From positions 310,001 to 374,000 of the forward strand of contig NZ_VFIL01000002.1 of the NCBI RefSeq assembly GCF_007858285.1: a stretch of 64,000 nt of DNA, in the 5' to 3' direction. The notes beneath the pieces were generated by a model. That model was given only the letters and a program-made list of their open reading frames with translations. It ran no database searches and was not told where the DNA came from. Origin of the DNA: Pseudomonas brenneri. Its GTDB lineage: Bacteria > Pseudomonadota > Gammaproteobacteria > Pseudomonadales > Pseudomonadaceae. Positions 39,525 through 49,576 of the stretch are shown here, in pieces; the stretch's first letter is position 1, and each line of letters opens with the position of its first letter. Both the position numbers and the translations under genes were made by a program.

Positions 39525-40274
39525 ATGCCTCAACTCAGCAACCGCCGCGCCGTGATCACCGGTGCCGGCAGCGGTATCGGCGCTGCCATCGCCCGCGCCT
39601 ACGCCATCGAAGGCGCACGCCTGCTGCTGGCCGACCGCGACGCCGCGAGCCTGGCCGAAACCGCCATCACCTGTCGCAACCTTGGTGCCGAGGTGTTTGA
39701 GTGCATCGCCGATGTCGGCACCGTCGAAGGCGCCCAGGCCAGTGTGGACAGTTGCGTCGCCCGTTTCGGCGGCATCGACATCCTGGTCAACAACGCCGGC
39801 ATGCTGACCCAGGCGCGCTGTGTCGACCTGTCCATCGAGATGTGGAACGACATGCTGCGCGTGGACCTGACCAGCGTGTTTATCGCCAGCCAGCGCGCCT
39901 TGCCCCATATGCTCGCCCAGCGTTGGGGGCGGATTATCAACGTCGCTTCGCAACTGGGGATCAAGGGCGGCGCTGAACTCACCCACTACGCGGCGGCCAA
40001 GGCCGGGGTGATCGGTTTTACCAAATCCCTGGCCCTGGAAGTGGCCAAGGACAACGTACTGGTCAACGCCATCGCCCCCGGCCCGATTGAAACGCCGCTG
40101 GTGGGCGGCATCAGTGACACCTGGAAGCGCGCCAAGGCCGCCGAGTTGCCCCTGGGACGCTTCGGCCTGGCCGATGAAGTAGCGCCCACGGCGGTGCTGC
40201 TGGCCAGTGAGCCGGGTGGCAACCTGTTTGTTGGCCAGACACTGGGGCCGAACTCCGGCGATGTCATGCCATGA
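39525..40274 (+). CDS. Short-chain dehydrogenase/reductase (second)
   Basis: A 249-residue classical SDR with TGAGSGIG, NNAG, the catalytic Ser in NVASQLG and Tyr-Lys in HYAAAKAG. An Asp in LLLADRDA at the end of the second strand points to NAD as cofactor. It ends in an unusual LGPNSGDVMP where most SDRs have VDGG. Only moderately similar to the SDR before it, so the two probably act on different intermediates. It is 13 bases upstream of the small MCGLCG gene. Confidence 0.88.
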   Translation: MPQLSNRRAVITGAGSGIGAAIARAYAIEGARLLLADRDAASLAETAITCRNLGAEVFECIADVGTVEGAQASVDSCVARFGGIDILVNNAGMLTQARCVDLSIEMWNDMLRVDLTSVFIASQRALPHMLAQRWGRIINVASQLGIKGGAELTHYAAAKAGVIGFTKSLALEVAKDNVLVNAIAPGPIETPLVGGISDTWKRAKAAELPLGRFGLADEVAPTAVLLASEPGGNLFVGQTLGPNSGDVMP

Positions 40275-40287
40275 GCGGAGCTTAAGC

Positions 40288-40596
40288 ATGTGCGGACTCT
40301 GTGGACTGCTGGGCGAAGACCTGCACTGGAGCGATCCTTTGGGCGACGAGCTGCCACGGCGCCGCGAACGCCTGCGCCGGATTGCCGCGATCAACCAGGT
40401 GCTGGCGGTGTTCCGGCTCAAGGTCGAAGACTTCCAGGGCGCCTCTTACCTGCTGCTCGGCGCCACCGGCAAGCAGGAACTGGCCAGCGGCCTGGATCAG
40501 CTATGGCGTGCCGCAGAAAGCATGCTGGGGCGCCCGCTGGATCCTCTGGACCCAACCTTGCTCAACCATCTGGAAGTTGCCCCGGACCGCCTTTGA
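40288..40596 (+). CDS. Small conserved protein starting MCGLCG
   Basis: A 102-residue protein with no known domain. The N-terminus MCGLCGLLGED resembles the Cys-2 start of class II glutamine amidotransferases, but the rest is too short and lacks their Ntn fold motifs. It also forms a CxxC pair. The remaining sequence is helical and charged (RRRERLRRIAAINQVLAVF). It sits between an SDR and a CobW-type metallochaperone GTPase, 15 bases upstream of the latter, so a metal-binding or small-subunit role is possible but untested. Confidence 0.7.
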   Translation: MCGLCGLLGEDLHWSDPLGDELPRRRERLRRIAAINQVLAVFRLKVEDFQGASYLLLGATGKQELASGLDQLWRAAESMLGRPLDPLDPTLLNHLEVAPDRL

Positions 40597-40611
40597 ATGT
40601 GGGGGATGAAT

Positions 40612-41588
<977 letters not shown>

Positions 41589-41592
<4 letters not shown>

Positions 41593-42788
41593 TTACCCTA
41601 AGAGTGCTGGGCACCTCGGTGACCCTGTTGGAATGTTTGCGCGTGCGCGCCGAACAGGAGCTGGGCATTCGCCTGGTGTATCAGGTCCACGATGTCGAGC
41701 AGGCGCAGCGCATCGCGGTGATGCAGCCGGACAGCTATGACCTCTATGACCAGTGGTTTCACAACGTCGACTTTGTGTGGCCGGCACGGGCGATCCAGCC
41801 AATCGATACCCGGCGCATCGCCCTGTGGCACGAGATCAACGACCTGCCCAAGCGCGGGCGCCTGAGTGCTGATGATCGCCTGGGCGGCGGCAGCGTGCCC
41901 AGCGAACGCCTGTTCGTGCAGCACGATGGCAGCCTCGGCAGCACCGTCAGCGAGCGCATCAGCATGTTGCCCTTGACCCACAACGCCGACAGCTTTGCCT
42001 ATCGTCCCGAGCGCTTGCCCGAGGGCTTTTGCCGCAGCAATGAAAGCTGGGGCTGGCTTTTGGACCCGGCCTGGAGCGCACGCACCGCGCTGCAAAGCGA
42101 CGCGGCCATCGGCGCCCTGGATGCGGCGCTGGCGGTGCAGGGCGCGGGGCTGGCCGACTTCAATGACATCGGCAATATGAGCATCGAAGAGATCGATGTG
42201 CTGGCCGACATTCTTGTGCGCAAGCAGAAGGAAGGCCATTTCGCCGCGTTCTGGTCCGACGATGAGGAAGCGGCGCAATTGATGCTCAGCCCCAGCATCG
42301 ATATCCAGAGCCTGTGGTCGCCGACCTTGATGCGCCTGCATCGGGCCGGGGTCAAATACCGTCTGGCTGTGCCCCGCGAAGGCTATCGCGCCTGGTTCGG
42401 CGGCCTGTCGCTGTCGCGCCATGCCAAAGGCCCGGTGCTGGACGCGGCCTATGCCTACCTCAACTGGTGGCTGTCGGGTTGGCCCGGTGCGGTGATGGCC
42501 CGCCAGGGTTACTACATCGGCAACCCGGCGCGCAGCCGCGACCACCTGAGCAGCGCCGAGTGGGACTACTGGTACGCAGGAAAACCCGCCCGCGAAGAGT
42601 TGCTGGGCAGCGATGGCCTGCCACTGATCGACGTCGGCGAAGTCCGCGATGGCGGCTCCTACGAGCAGCGCATGGGGCATATTGCGGTGTGGAATTCGGT
42701 GATGGACGAGCACAACTACCTGGTGCGCCGCTGGGGCGATTTCATGCGGGCCCGCTGCCGTTTAGGCGGTGATTTGTCGTCAAAATAA
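41589..42788 (+). CDS. Solute-binding-protein fold without signal peptide
   Basis: This 399-residue protein resembles family-1/PotD-type extracellular solute-binding proteins: it opens directly on the first beta-strand (MITLRVLGTSVTLLE), and has the two-lobe pattern with SYDLYDQWFHN, ISMLPLTHNADSFAYR and the C-terminal AYAYLNWWLSGWPG. No signal peptide is present and no permease or ATPase gene is near. Its ATG overlaps the CobW stop (ATGA), which fixes the start and rules out an upstream signal sequence. It may therefore bind a ligand in the cytoplasm, as a sensor or enzyme. A terminator follows at 42854. Confidence 0.8.
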
Positions 42789-42853
42789 TGTCATCGAACC
42801 GCCCGCATTTATTAGGTTTTACTTCTGCCCGGCGAAGACTAATCTGGATGTCC

Positions 42854-42882
42854 AAATGCCCTGAATGAAAGGGCATTTTTTT
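42854..42882 (+). terminator. Rho-independent terminator of the catabolic island
   Basis: AAATGCCC and GGGCATTT form a stem with an 8-base loop, followed by T to 42882. It ends the transcription unit from the MFS gene to the binding-protein gene. Confidence 0.9.
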
Positions 42883-42913
42883 GACGCAGGGTTTGTAGTC
42901 GCGAGGGATGCGT

Positions 42914-45304
42914 ATGACAAAAGGACGCTTGAGCTGGGGTGGGCGAACGCTGCCGGAGGGCAAGCGGATTGGCTGGCGCCACGCCTTCCAGACGCGCCTG
43001 GCTGGGGTGTTGGCGTTACTGCTGCTGGTTGTGGTGGGCGCGGTGTATTTCGCCGTCCAGGGCGCCACCACCCGGGCGGTGGAAAACCAGGCCCAGGTGC
43101 AGCTGGAAACCGGCAGCCGGGTATTCGAGCGTTTGCTGGACCTGCGCGGGCGGCGCCTGCAATACGGCCTGGACTGGCTGACGGTGGACGCGCAGTTCCG
43201 CCGGGCCGTTGCCGCCGGCCAGCCGTCACAGATTATTGCCGCCTTGCAGCGCCATGGCACAGGGGTCCGCAGCAGCGAGGTGTTTGTGCTGGGACTCGAC
43301 GGGCAGGTCATCGTCAGTACCCTGGCTGGCGTTCCCCGCCAGCAAGTCTTCCCTTACGCCCATGCCCTGCGCCAGGCCCGGCGCAACTCCCTGCAAATCC
43401 TGATCGTCGCCCTGGCTGGCCAGCCGTTCCTGCTGGTCGAGGAAGAGGTCCTCGATCCGTTGCCCGTGGCCCGGGTGGTCATGGGGTTCTCCATGGATGA
43501 GACGTTTGCCAGCGAGTTGCGCTCCCTGAGCAACCTGGAAGTGTCATTCATGAGCCTGGACAACGGTGAGCAGGGTACCTTGTTCAGCACCCAGCCGATG
43601 GAGGATCGCCCGGCGATCATCCAGGCGCTGCAAGATTCAAGTACTACCGCGCGGGGGCAGATGATCGAGTTTCGCGGCCAGCGTTTTCTCAGCCAGGTGC
43701 TGCCCCTGGCCAACAGTGGGGAGGGCGGGCAAGTCATGGCCTTGTTGCAAAGCCCGCTGGACCACGCCCTGCAATCCTTTGCGCCGCTGGACCGGCAATT
43801 TCTCGGCATCGCTCTGGCCGCATTGCTGGTGTCGTTGGTGGGCGCGCTGTTGATGGCGCGCCGGGTGTCGCGCCCACTCAATGCCCTGGTGCAGGCGGCC
43901 GAACGGATTGGCGCCGGCGATTACCGCACACCGGTGGCGGTGCGTGGCAAGGATGAGTTCGGCCTGCTGGCCCGCGCCTTCAACGCAATGCAGAGCGGTA
44001 TCGCCGTGCGCGAACGGCAACTGGCCCATAACGCCTTGCACGATGCCCTGACCGGGCTGCCCAACCGCGCCCTGGCCATGGAGCGCCTGGGCAGCGCGAT
44101 CAGCGCGCGGCGCCCGGTGGTGTTGCTGTACCTGGGGATTGAAAACTACCGCGTGATCAACGAAGGCTTTGGCCCGCAAGGCGTTGAAGAAATGCTCCGC
44201 GAAGCCAGCCGCTGCCTGCTGTCGAGCCTGGCCGCTGGCGACACGGCGGCCCGTATCACGGGCAGCGAGTTCCTGGTGCTGCTGGAAAATACCCGGATCG
44301 ACAGCGCGGTGGCCCGTGCCGACCGCTTGTACGCGCTGCTGACCGAACCGCAGCGGGTCGGCGGTGATGAGCTGCGGCACGAAGTAAGCATGGGTATTGC
44401 GACCTACCCTGAAGATGGCCGGCAGGTCGAAGAACTGATCAGCCGCGCGGCCATTGCACGCCACGATGCCGCCGCGCAGCCCGGCTATCTGCAGATCTAT
44501 CAACAGGACCGAGACCTCGCCCATCAACGCCAGATCAGCCTGATCCGCGACCTGCGCCGCGCCGCCATCGAGGGTGAGTTATACCTGTGTTATCAACCCA
44601 AGCTCGACCTGCGCCATGGCTACGTGCGCCAGGCCGAAGCGCTATTGCGCTGGCAACACCCGACCCTGGGGCTGGTATCGCCCGCCGAATTCATTCCCCT
44701 GGCCGAACGCTCCGGCAGCATGTCGAGCCTGACCCACTGGGTGATCGAAGAGGCCATCCGCCAATTGGCAGAGTGGAGCGTGCGTGGGCTGGAGGTGCAG
44801 CTGTCGGTGAATATTTCGGTGGATGACCTGGGCGACGAAGGGCTGGCGCCACGGGTGACCGAGTTGCTGGAGATACACGGGGTGCTGGCCGGGCAATTGA
44901 TCTTTGAAATCACCGAAAGCGCAATCATGCACAACCCGGAACAGGCCTTGCGCATCCTTGAGCAACTGCGCGGGTGTGGCATCAGCCTGTCGGTGGACGA
45001 CTTCGGCACCGGCTACTCATCCCTGGCCCAGTTGCAGCGCCTGCCGGTGCAGGAACTGAAGATCGACCAGTCGTTTGTGCGCAACCTCGACAGCACCAGC
45101 GGCGATGCGGTGATCGTGCGCTCGACCATCGAGATGAGCCACAACCTGGGGCTCAAGGTGGTGGCCGAAGGGGTGGAGTTCGAGCCGAGCCTGAGGCTGC
45201 TCAAACAGTGGAATTGCGACACGGCCCAGGGTTACCTGATCAGCCGGCCGTTGAATGCCATGGCGTTTGAAATGTGGATGCGTCGAGATCGCAGCACGGT
45301 CTGA
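42914..45304 (+). CDS. Membrane c-di-GMP phosphodiesterase with degenerate GGDEF
   Basis: A 796-residue inner-membrane sensor: TM1 (about 29-48), a periplasmic domain (about 50-295), TM2 (296-316), HAMP, then GGDEF (about 375-530) and EAL (about 545-790). The GGDEF site is changed to TGSEF and lacks the upstream RxxD inhibition site, so cyclase activity is unlikely. The EAL site looks complete: EALLRW, NISVDD, FEITESA, SVDDFGTGYSS, LKIDQSF and EGVE. It should degrade c-di-GMP and favour motility over attachment. The ATG at 42914 has GAGGG upstream; one at 42908 overlaps that site. Confidence 0.93.
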   Translation: MTKGRLSWGGRTLPEGKRIGWRHAFQTRLAGVLALLLLVVVGAVYFAVQGATTRAVENQAQVQLETGSRVFERLLDLRGRRLQYGLDWLTVDAQFRRAVAAGQPSQIIAALQRHGTGVRSSEVFVLGLDGQVIVSTLAGVPRQQVFPYAHALRQARRNSLQILIVALAGQPFLLVEEEVLDPLPVARVVMGFSMDETFASELRSLSNLEVSFMSLDNGEQGTLFSTQPMEDRPAIIQALQDSSTTARGQMIEFRGQRFLSQVLPLANSGEGGQVMALLQSPLDHALQSFAPLDRQFLGIALAALLVSLVGALLMARRVSRPLNALVQAAERIGAGDYRTPVAVRGKDEFGLLARAFNAMQSGIAVRERQLAHNALHDALTGLPNRALAMERLGSAISARRPVVLLYLGIENYRVINEGFGPQGVEEMLREASRCLLSSLAAGDTAARITGSEFLVLLENTRIDSAVARADRLYALLTEPQRVGGDELRHEVSMGIATYPEDGRQVEELISRAAIARHDAAAQPGYLQIYQQDRDLAHQRQISLIRDLRRAAIEGELYLCYQPKLDLRHGYVRQAEALLRWQHPTLGLVSPAEFIPLAERSGSMSSLTHWVIEEAIRQLAEWSVRGLEVQLSVNISVDDLGDEGLAPRVTELLEIHGVLAGQLIFEITESAIMHNPEQALRILEQLRGCGISLSVDDFGTGYSSLAQLQRLPVQELKIDQSFVRNLDSTSGDAVIVRSTIEMSHNLGLKVVAEGVEFEPSLRLLKQWNCDTAQGYLISRPLNAMAFEMWMRRDRSTV

Positions 45305-45323
45305 CTGATTCAACACAACCTCA

Positions 45324-45442
45324 TGTGGGGACTGGCTTGTGTGGGAGCTGGCTTGCCTGCGATGGTCGTTAACGATGACGTTGGGTAACTGACACCCTGC
45401 GGCGCTCTTACAGACGCCATCGCGGGCAAGCCCGCTCCTACA
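45324..45442. repeat. Mixed REPIN with doubled left arm
   Basis: The left side has TGTGGGGACTGGCTTG directly followed by TGTGGGAGCTGGCTTGCC; the right side has a single GTAGGAGCGGG-type complement ending at 45442. It looks like a nested element that has lost one outer arm. Confidence 0.85.
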
Positions 45443-45461
45443 TTTGGACTGTATTTCAAAT

Positions 45462-45490
45462 AAAAAACCCCGGAATTCCGGGGTTTTTTA
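45462..45490. terminator. Bidirectional terminator between EAL gene and gcd
   Basis: AAAAAACCCCGG and CCGGGGTTTTTT form a perfect 12-bp stem with an AATT centre between converging genes; either strand ends in a T-run. Confidence 0.95.
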
Positions 45491-45503
45491 TTGCAGCTGC
45501 CGC

Positions 45504-47915
45504 TTAATCCGCCAGCTTGAACGCCATCACATAGTCACCCTGCTTGGTCCCCAGGGAACCATGACCGCCCGCCACGACCAGCACGTATTGCTTGCCGTCC
45601 TTGCCGGTGTAGGTCATCGGGGTGGTCTGTGCGCCTGCAGGCAGGCGACCTTCCCACAGTTGCTTGCCGTTTTTCACGTCATAGGCACGCAGGTACTGGT
45701 CGAGGGTACCGCTGAGGAAGGACACGCCACCGGCGGTGGTGAAGGTCCCGCCCAGGCTTGGCACGCCCATGCTCAGGGGGATGGGAACCGGCGAGCTGTC
45801 ACGCACGGTGCCGTTCTTGTGCATCCAGATGGTCTGGTTATTGGTCAAGTCCACGGCAGCCACATAACCCCAGGCCGGAGCCTGGCACGGCAGGCCCATG
45901 GGCGACAGCATCGCTTCGAGGACCACGCCGTACGGCGTGCCTTTGTTCGGCTGCACGCCTTCGGTTTCGCTGACGCGTGGGCCCATGGCGGCGATTTTTT
46001 CCGCCGGGATCATGGTCGATTTGAACGCCATGTAGCTCGGGTTGACGAACGCGATCTGGCGCACCGGGTCAACCGAGATGCCGCCCCAGTCGAACACGCC
46101 GAAGTTGCCTGGGTAGACGATCGAGCCTTGCAGCGATGGCGGGGTGAACGGGCCGTCGTAGCGCAGGGACTTGAAGTCGATCCGGCACAGCAGTTGGTCG
46201 AACGGGGTCACACCCCACATGTCACGTTCCTTGAGGGGCGGTGGCATGAAGTTGAGGTCGGACTTGGGCTGGGTTGGCGAGGTGTGATCACCGGCCACCG
46301 CGCCTTGCGGCACAGGGATTTCGTTGATCGGCACGACAGGCTCGCCGGTCGCACGGTCCAGCACGTAGATGCTGCCTTGCTTGGTCGAAGTCATCACCGC
46401 TTGCTTCACGCCGGCTGCGGTCTTGATGTCGATCAGGCTTGGCTGGCCGCCCACGTCCATGTCCCACAGGTCATGGTGGGTGAACTGGTAGTGCCAGCGC
46501 ACTTTACCGGTGTCGATATCCAGCGCTGTCAGGCCGGCAGCGTGCAGCTCCGACGCAGGCGTGCGGTAGCCACCGAACTGGTCCGGGGTCTGGTTGCCCA
46601 TCGGCAGGTAGAGCATGCCGAGTTTTTCATCGACGGCGAACATGGACCACATGTTCGGCGAGTTGCGGGTGTAGGTCTTGCCCTCGGCAATCGGCGTGGT
46701 GTCGTCCGGGTTGCCGCTGTCCCAGTTCCACACCAGTTTGCCGGTGTGTACGTCGAACGCGCGGATCACGCCGCTTGGTTCGTCGGTGGAGACGTTATCG
46801 GTGACGTGACCACCAATCACCACCAGGTTCTGGGTGACGGCGGGCGGCGAGGTGGAGTAGTAGCCACCTGGGGCGAAGGCGCCGATATTGGCACCCAAGT
46901 CGATCTGGCCTTTGTCGCCGAAGTCTTCGCACATCTTGCCGGTGTCGGCGTTCAGGGCGATCAGGCGGGTGTCGGCGGTCGGCAGGAAGATCCGGCGCGG
47001 ACAGGCGTTGGCAGCCGGCGCAGCGGCGTCAGTGGCCGGGCTTTGCGCGGTGGCGGCGTAGGCGGCGTCATCGTGATAGGTCACGCCACGGCAGGTCATG
47101 TGCGCCCAACCCTTGAAGTTCGCGGCTTTTTGCGTCGAGAGCTTAGGGTCGAAACGCCAGATTTCCTTGCCGGTGTCCGGATCAAGGGCAATCACCTGGC
47201 TGTGCGGCGTACACACGTAGAGCATGCCGTTGACTTTCAGCGGGGTGTTTTCCGCGGTGGTTTCACCGGGGTCGCCCGGGCCAGGCAGGTCGCCGGTGCG
47301 ATAGGTCCAGGCCGGCACCAGTTTGTGCGCATTCTCAGGGGTGATCTGCGCCAGGGGCGAGTAACGATCACCGAAGGCCGAGCGGCCATAGGAGTTCCAG
47401 TCGCCATCGGCCTGGGCCGGGGCGGCATTGGTCATGCCCGGTACCGCATCGCGGTCCAGTTGGCCCTTGATTTCACCGGGGTTGGTGAACTGGCTGGCCA
47501 CGGCGGTGGCGCCGGCCAAGACCACGGCCACGCTCAGTGCGCCAGTGCCCAGCGGGGCAGGTTGGCCACGCAGCAAGGGGCGGCGGAACCACGGCAGCAG
47601 CATGACGATGCCCAGGCCGAACAACAGGGCCAGGCGCGGCACCAACTGCCACCAGTCCAGGCCGACTTCCCACAGGGCCCACACGGTACTGGCGAACAGC
47701 ACCACCGCGTACAAGCCCAGCGCCGCGCGGCGCGTGGCCAGCAGCAGGAGGCCGGTCAGGGTGATGCCGATACCGGCCAGCAGGTAGTACAGCGACCCGC
47801 CGAGCATGCTCAGCTTGATGCCCCCGGCCAACAAGGCCAGGCCCATGATCAGCAGCAAGATCCCCAGCAGCCTGGGCAGCAGGCGGCTTGGACTTGAAGC
47901 ACCATCAGTGCTCAT
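45504..47915 (-). CDS. gcd: Membrane-bound PQQ glucose dehydrogenase
   Basis: An 803-residue quinoprotein that oxidises glucose to gluconate in the periplasm and passes electrons to ubiquinone. Five hydrophobic segments fill residues about 10-140; the rest is an eight-bladed PQQ beta-propeller (GDWNSYGRSAFGDRYSPL, GWAHMTCRGVTYH, WGGISVDP). Length and order match E. coli Gcd. The ATG at 47915 has GGAGA upstream; an ATG at 47960 lacks one. It lies just downstream of the OprB porin on the same strand, so glucose entry and oxidation are linked. Confidence 0.95.
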   Translation of the reverse strand: MSTDGASSPSRLLPRLLGILLLIMGLALLAGGIKLSMLGGSLYYLLAGIGITLTGLLLLATRRAALGLYAVVLFASTVWALWEVGLDWWQLVPRLALLFGLGIVMLLPWFRRPLLRGQPAPLGTGALSVAVVLAGATAVASQFTNPGEIKGQLDRDAVPGMTNAAPAQADGDWNSYGRSAFGDRYSPLAQITPENAHKLVPAWTYRTGDLPGPGDPGETTAENTPLKVNGMLYVCTPHSQVIALDPDTGKEIWRFDPKLSTQKAANFKGWAHMTCRGVTYHDDAAYAATAQSPATDAAAPAANACPRRIFLPTADTRLIALNADTGKMCEDFGDKGQIDLGANIGAFAPGGYYSTSPPAVTQNLVVIGGHVTDNVSTDEPSGVIRAFDVHTGKLVWNWDSGNPDDTTPIAEGKTYTRNSPNMWSMFAVDEKLGMLYLPMGNQTPDQFGGYRTPASELHAAGLTALDIDTGKVRWHYQFTHHDLWDMDVGGQPSLIDIKTAAGVKQAVMTSTKQGSIYVLDRATGEPVVPINEIPVPQGAVAGDHTSPTQPKSDLNFMPPPLKERDMWGVTPFDQLLCRIDFKSLRYDGPFTPPSLQGSIVYPGNFGVFDWGGISVDPVRQIAFVNPSYMAFKSTMIPAEKIAAMGPRVSETEGVQPNKGTPYGVVLEAMLSPMGLPCQAPAWGYVAAVDLTNNQTIWMHKNGTVRDSSPVPIPLSMGVPSLGGTFTTAGGVSFLSGTLDQYLRAYDVKNGKQLWEGRLPAGAQTTPMTYTGKDGKQYVLVVAGGHGSLGTKQGDYVMAFKLAD

Positions 47916-48015
47916 AGTGTGATTCTCCGTGACGTTTAAGGTAGTCCCGCGCATGTTCACTGTAGATGACGTTTGCGCGCAGGCTTGGTTCAGGGCTAAT
48001 TGCGTTTATTCAGAT

Positions 48016-49353
48016 TTAGAAGGACGCTTGCAGCTTGATCCCGCCGACCAGCGCGTCATCCACCTGGGCGACGGCCCCCGGATGACGGATGTACTGCAGG
48101 TTCGGGCGCACCGTCAGCCAGTGGCTGACGTGCACGCCGTAATAGAGTTCGGCGCTGTACTCGGTGTCTTGCACCGGCAGGTAGGCGGCGTCGTCAAAGT
48201 CGTAGACCGCGCGGGCCTGGTTGCTGGCCTGGGCGTTCTTGCGGTACGCCGGGTTGACGTGGACGCGGGCCACGGCAAAGCCGATATCGTCCTTGGCACG
48301 AGCATCGAACGGGCCTTTGTAGACCACGCCGGCCTGGACATAGTTATCCACAGCGTTGGTTTTCTTATCGTGCATCGTCGCGTTGGCGAACACGCTCAAG
48401 CCCCGGGTGTTGTCGCTGGCCAGGCTGCTGACTTGCTGCTGCACGCCCAGCCAGATGCCGTGCTTGCTGGAGGCGCTGCGATAGGCCTCGCCACTGAGGG
48501 CAGCAGGCTGGTCGTTACGGTCCTTGTACACATCGCTGGCCTTGGCGCTGCTGTAGTAATACCCGGCACGGTATTCGCCCGGCAGGCCGTGGACCTTTGG
48601 CGTCCATACCAGCTCCACCGGCAACAGGGCGCCCTGGGTACCGCTGCCGCTGAGCTTGAAGCCATTGCCGCGGTCGAGGTTGGACGGGTTTTGCTCATAG
48701 GCGCCGATTTGCGCGTACAACTCGGGCGTCAGGTGGTATTTGACCCGCAGCGCCCATTGGCTCACCGGCCAGTTGTACCAGATGCCACCGACCCAGTTGC
48801 CCACCTGTGAGCCGCAGAACGCCAGGTTCTGGAAGTCGCAGGGGAAGCTGTTGAAGTCTTCACCTTCGCCAAAACGCCCAGCCTTGATATCGAGCTTCTG
48901 GTCGAAGAACTTCTGCTGGTACCACATCTGCGTCAGGCGCCAGGTCTGGCCACGGCCCCAGACCTCCTGGGACGAGGTAAAGCCGCCGACCCGTGGATCG
49001 TTGATGCGATCGTTCGTGATGTTGTTGCCACTGCGCTCGGTGATCGTCAGTTGGAACTCGGCATCCTGCCAGCCGAAAATCTTCTGCAGGTCCAGGTGGC
49101 TGCCGAAGGCCCATTGATCGCTGTAGCGCGCAGTGCGGTCGTGGTTCGAGCCGCCGTGCAGGTTACTGCCCATCTCGCCGGTGTAGTCGATCTTGAAGTC
49201 GTAGCCCAGTTGAGACAGCGCTGTCCGGGAGCCGCCGAAATCACCCAGCATCCACGGGGACTCACGGTCAAAGGCCGGCGCGGCCTGGGCGCAGGTGATC
49301 AGGCACAAAGGCAGCAGCGCAGCGCACAGGCGCAGTGTTGGGAAAGCAGGCAT
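48016..49353 (-). CDS. oprB: Carbohydrate-selective porin OprB
   Basis: A 445-residue outer-membrane porin for glucose and other sugars. A signal peptide (ending TCAQAAPAF) is followed by alternating beta-strands, the OprB-typical SGNNITNDRINDPRVGGF, and a C-terminal strand ending in phenylalanine (GGIKLQASF), the outer-membrane insertion signal. ATG at 49353 is used; a TTG two codons upstream is less likely. The pairing with gcd matches PA2290-PA2291 in PAO1 as I recall, so this is the gcd-linked paralogue. Confidence 0.93.
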   Translation of the reverse strand: MPAFPTLRLCAALLPLCLITCAQAAPAFDRESPWMLGDFGGSRTALSQLGYDFKIDYTGEMGSNLHGGSNHDRTARYSDQWAFGSHLDLQKIFGWQDAEFQLTITERSGNNITNDRINDPRVGGFTSSQEVWGRGQTWRLTQMWYQQKFFDQKLDIKAGRFGEGEDFNSFPCDFQNLAFCGSQVGNWVGGIWYNWPVSQWALRVKYHLTPELYAQIGAYEQNPSNLDRGNGFKLSGSGTQGALLPVELVWTPKVHGLPGEYRAGYYYSSAKASDVYKDRNDQPAALSGEAYRSASSKHGIWLGVQQQVSSLASDNTRGLSVFANATMHDKKTNAVDNYVQAGVVYKGPFDARAKDDIGFAVARVHVNPAYRKNAQASNQARAVYDFDDAAYLPVQDTEYSAELYYGVHVSHWLTVRPNLQYIRHPGAVAQVDDALVGGIKLQASF

Positions 49354-49576
49354 AGGCAAGGGCAGGTCTTAATAGTTTTTGGTTTTGGGTACGCAAACGG
49401 CGGCCGGGGGTGGGCGTTCGTCAGGTTTGGCTGAAAGGTGAAACGTTTCAGGTTGTTGCAGACAAGGATAAAGCGCTGGCTCGGGGAGAGAAAGCGCTAA
49501 TCGCAAGATGGATTCTTTCGGATTTGGTAACAGTGCGACAGAACACCGCTCCCACAGGGTTGAACCGCAGTGTCTG

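Noticed and set aside
38301..40421. A 706-codon minus-strand frame across the MFS and SDR genes
   Set aside because: It is opposite three well-supported genes on the plus strand; composition is that of an antisense frame.
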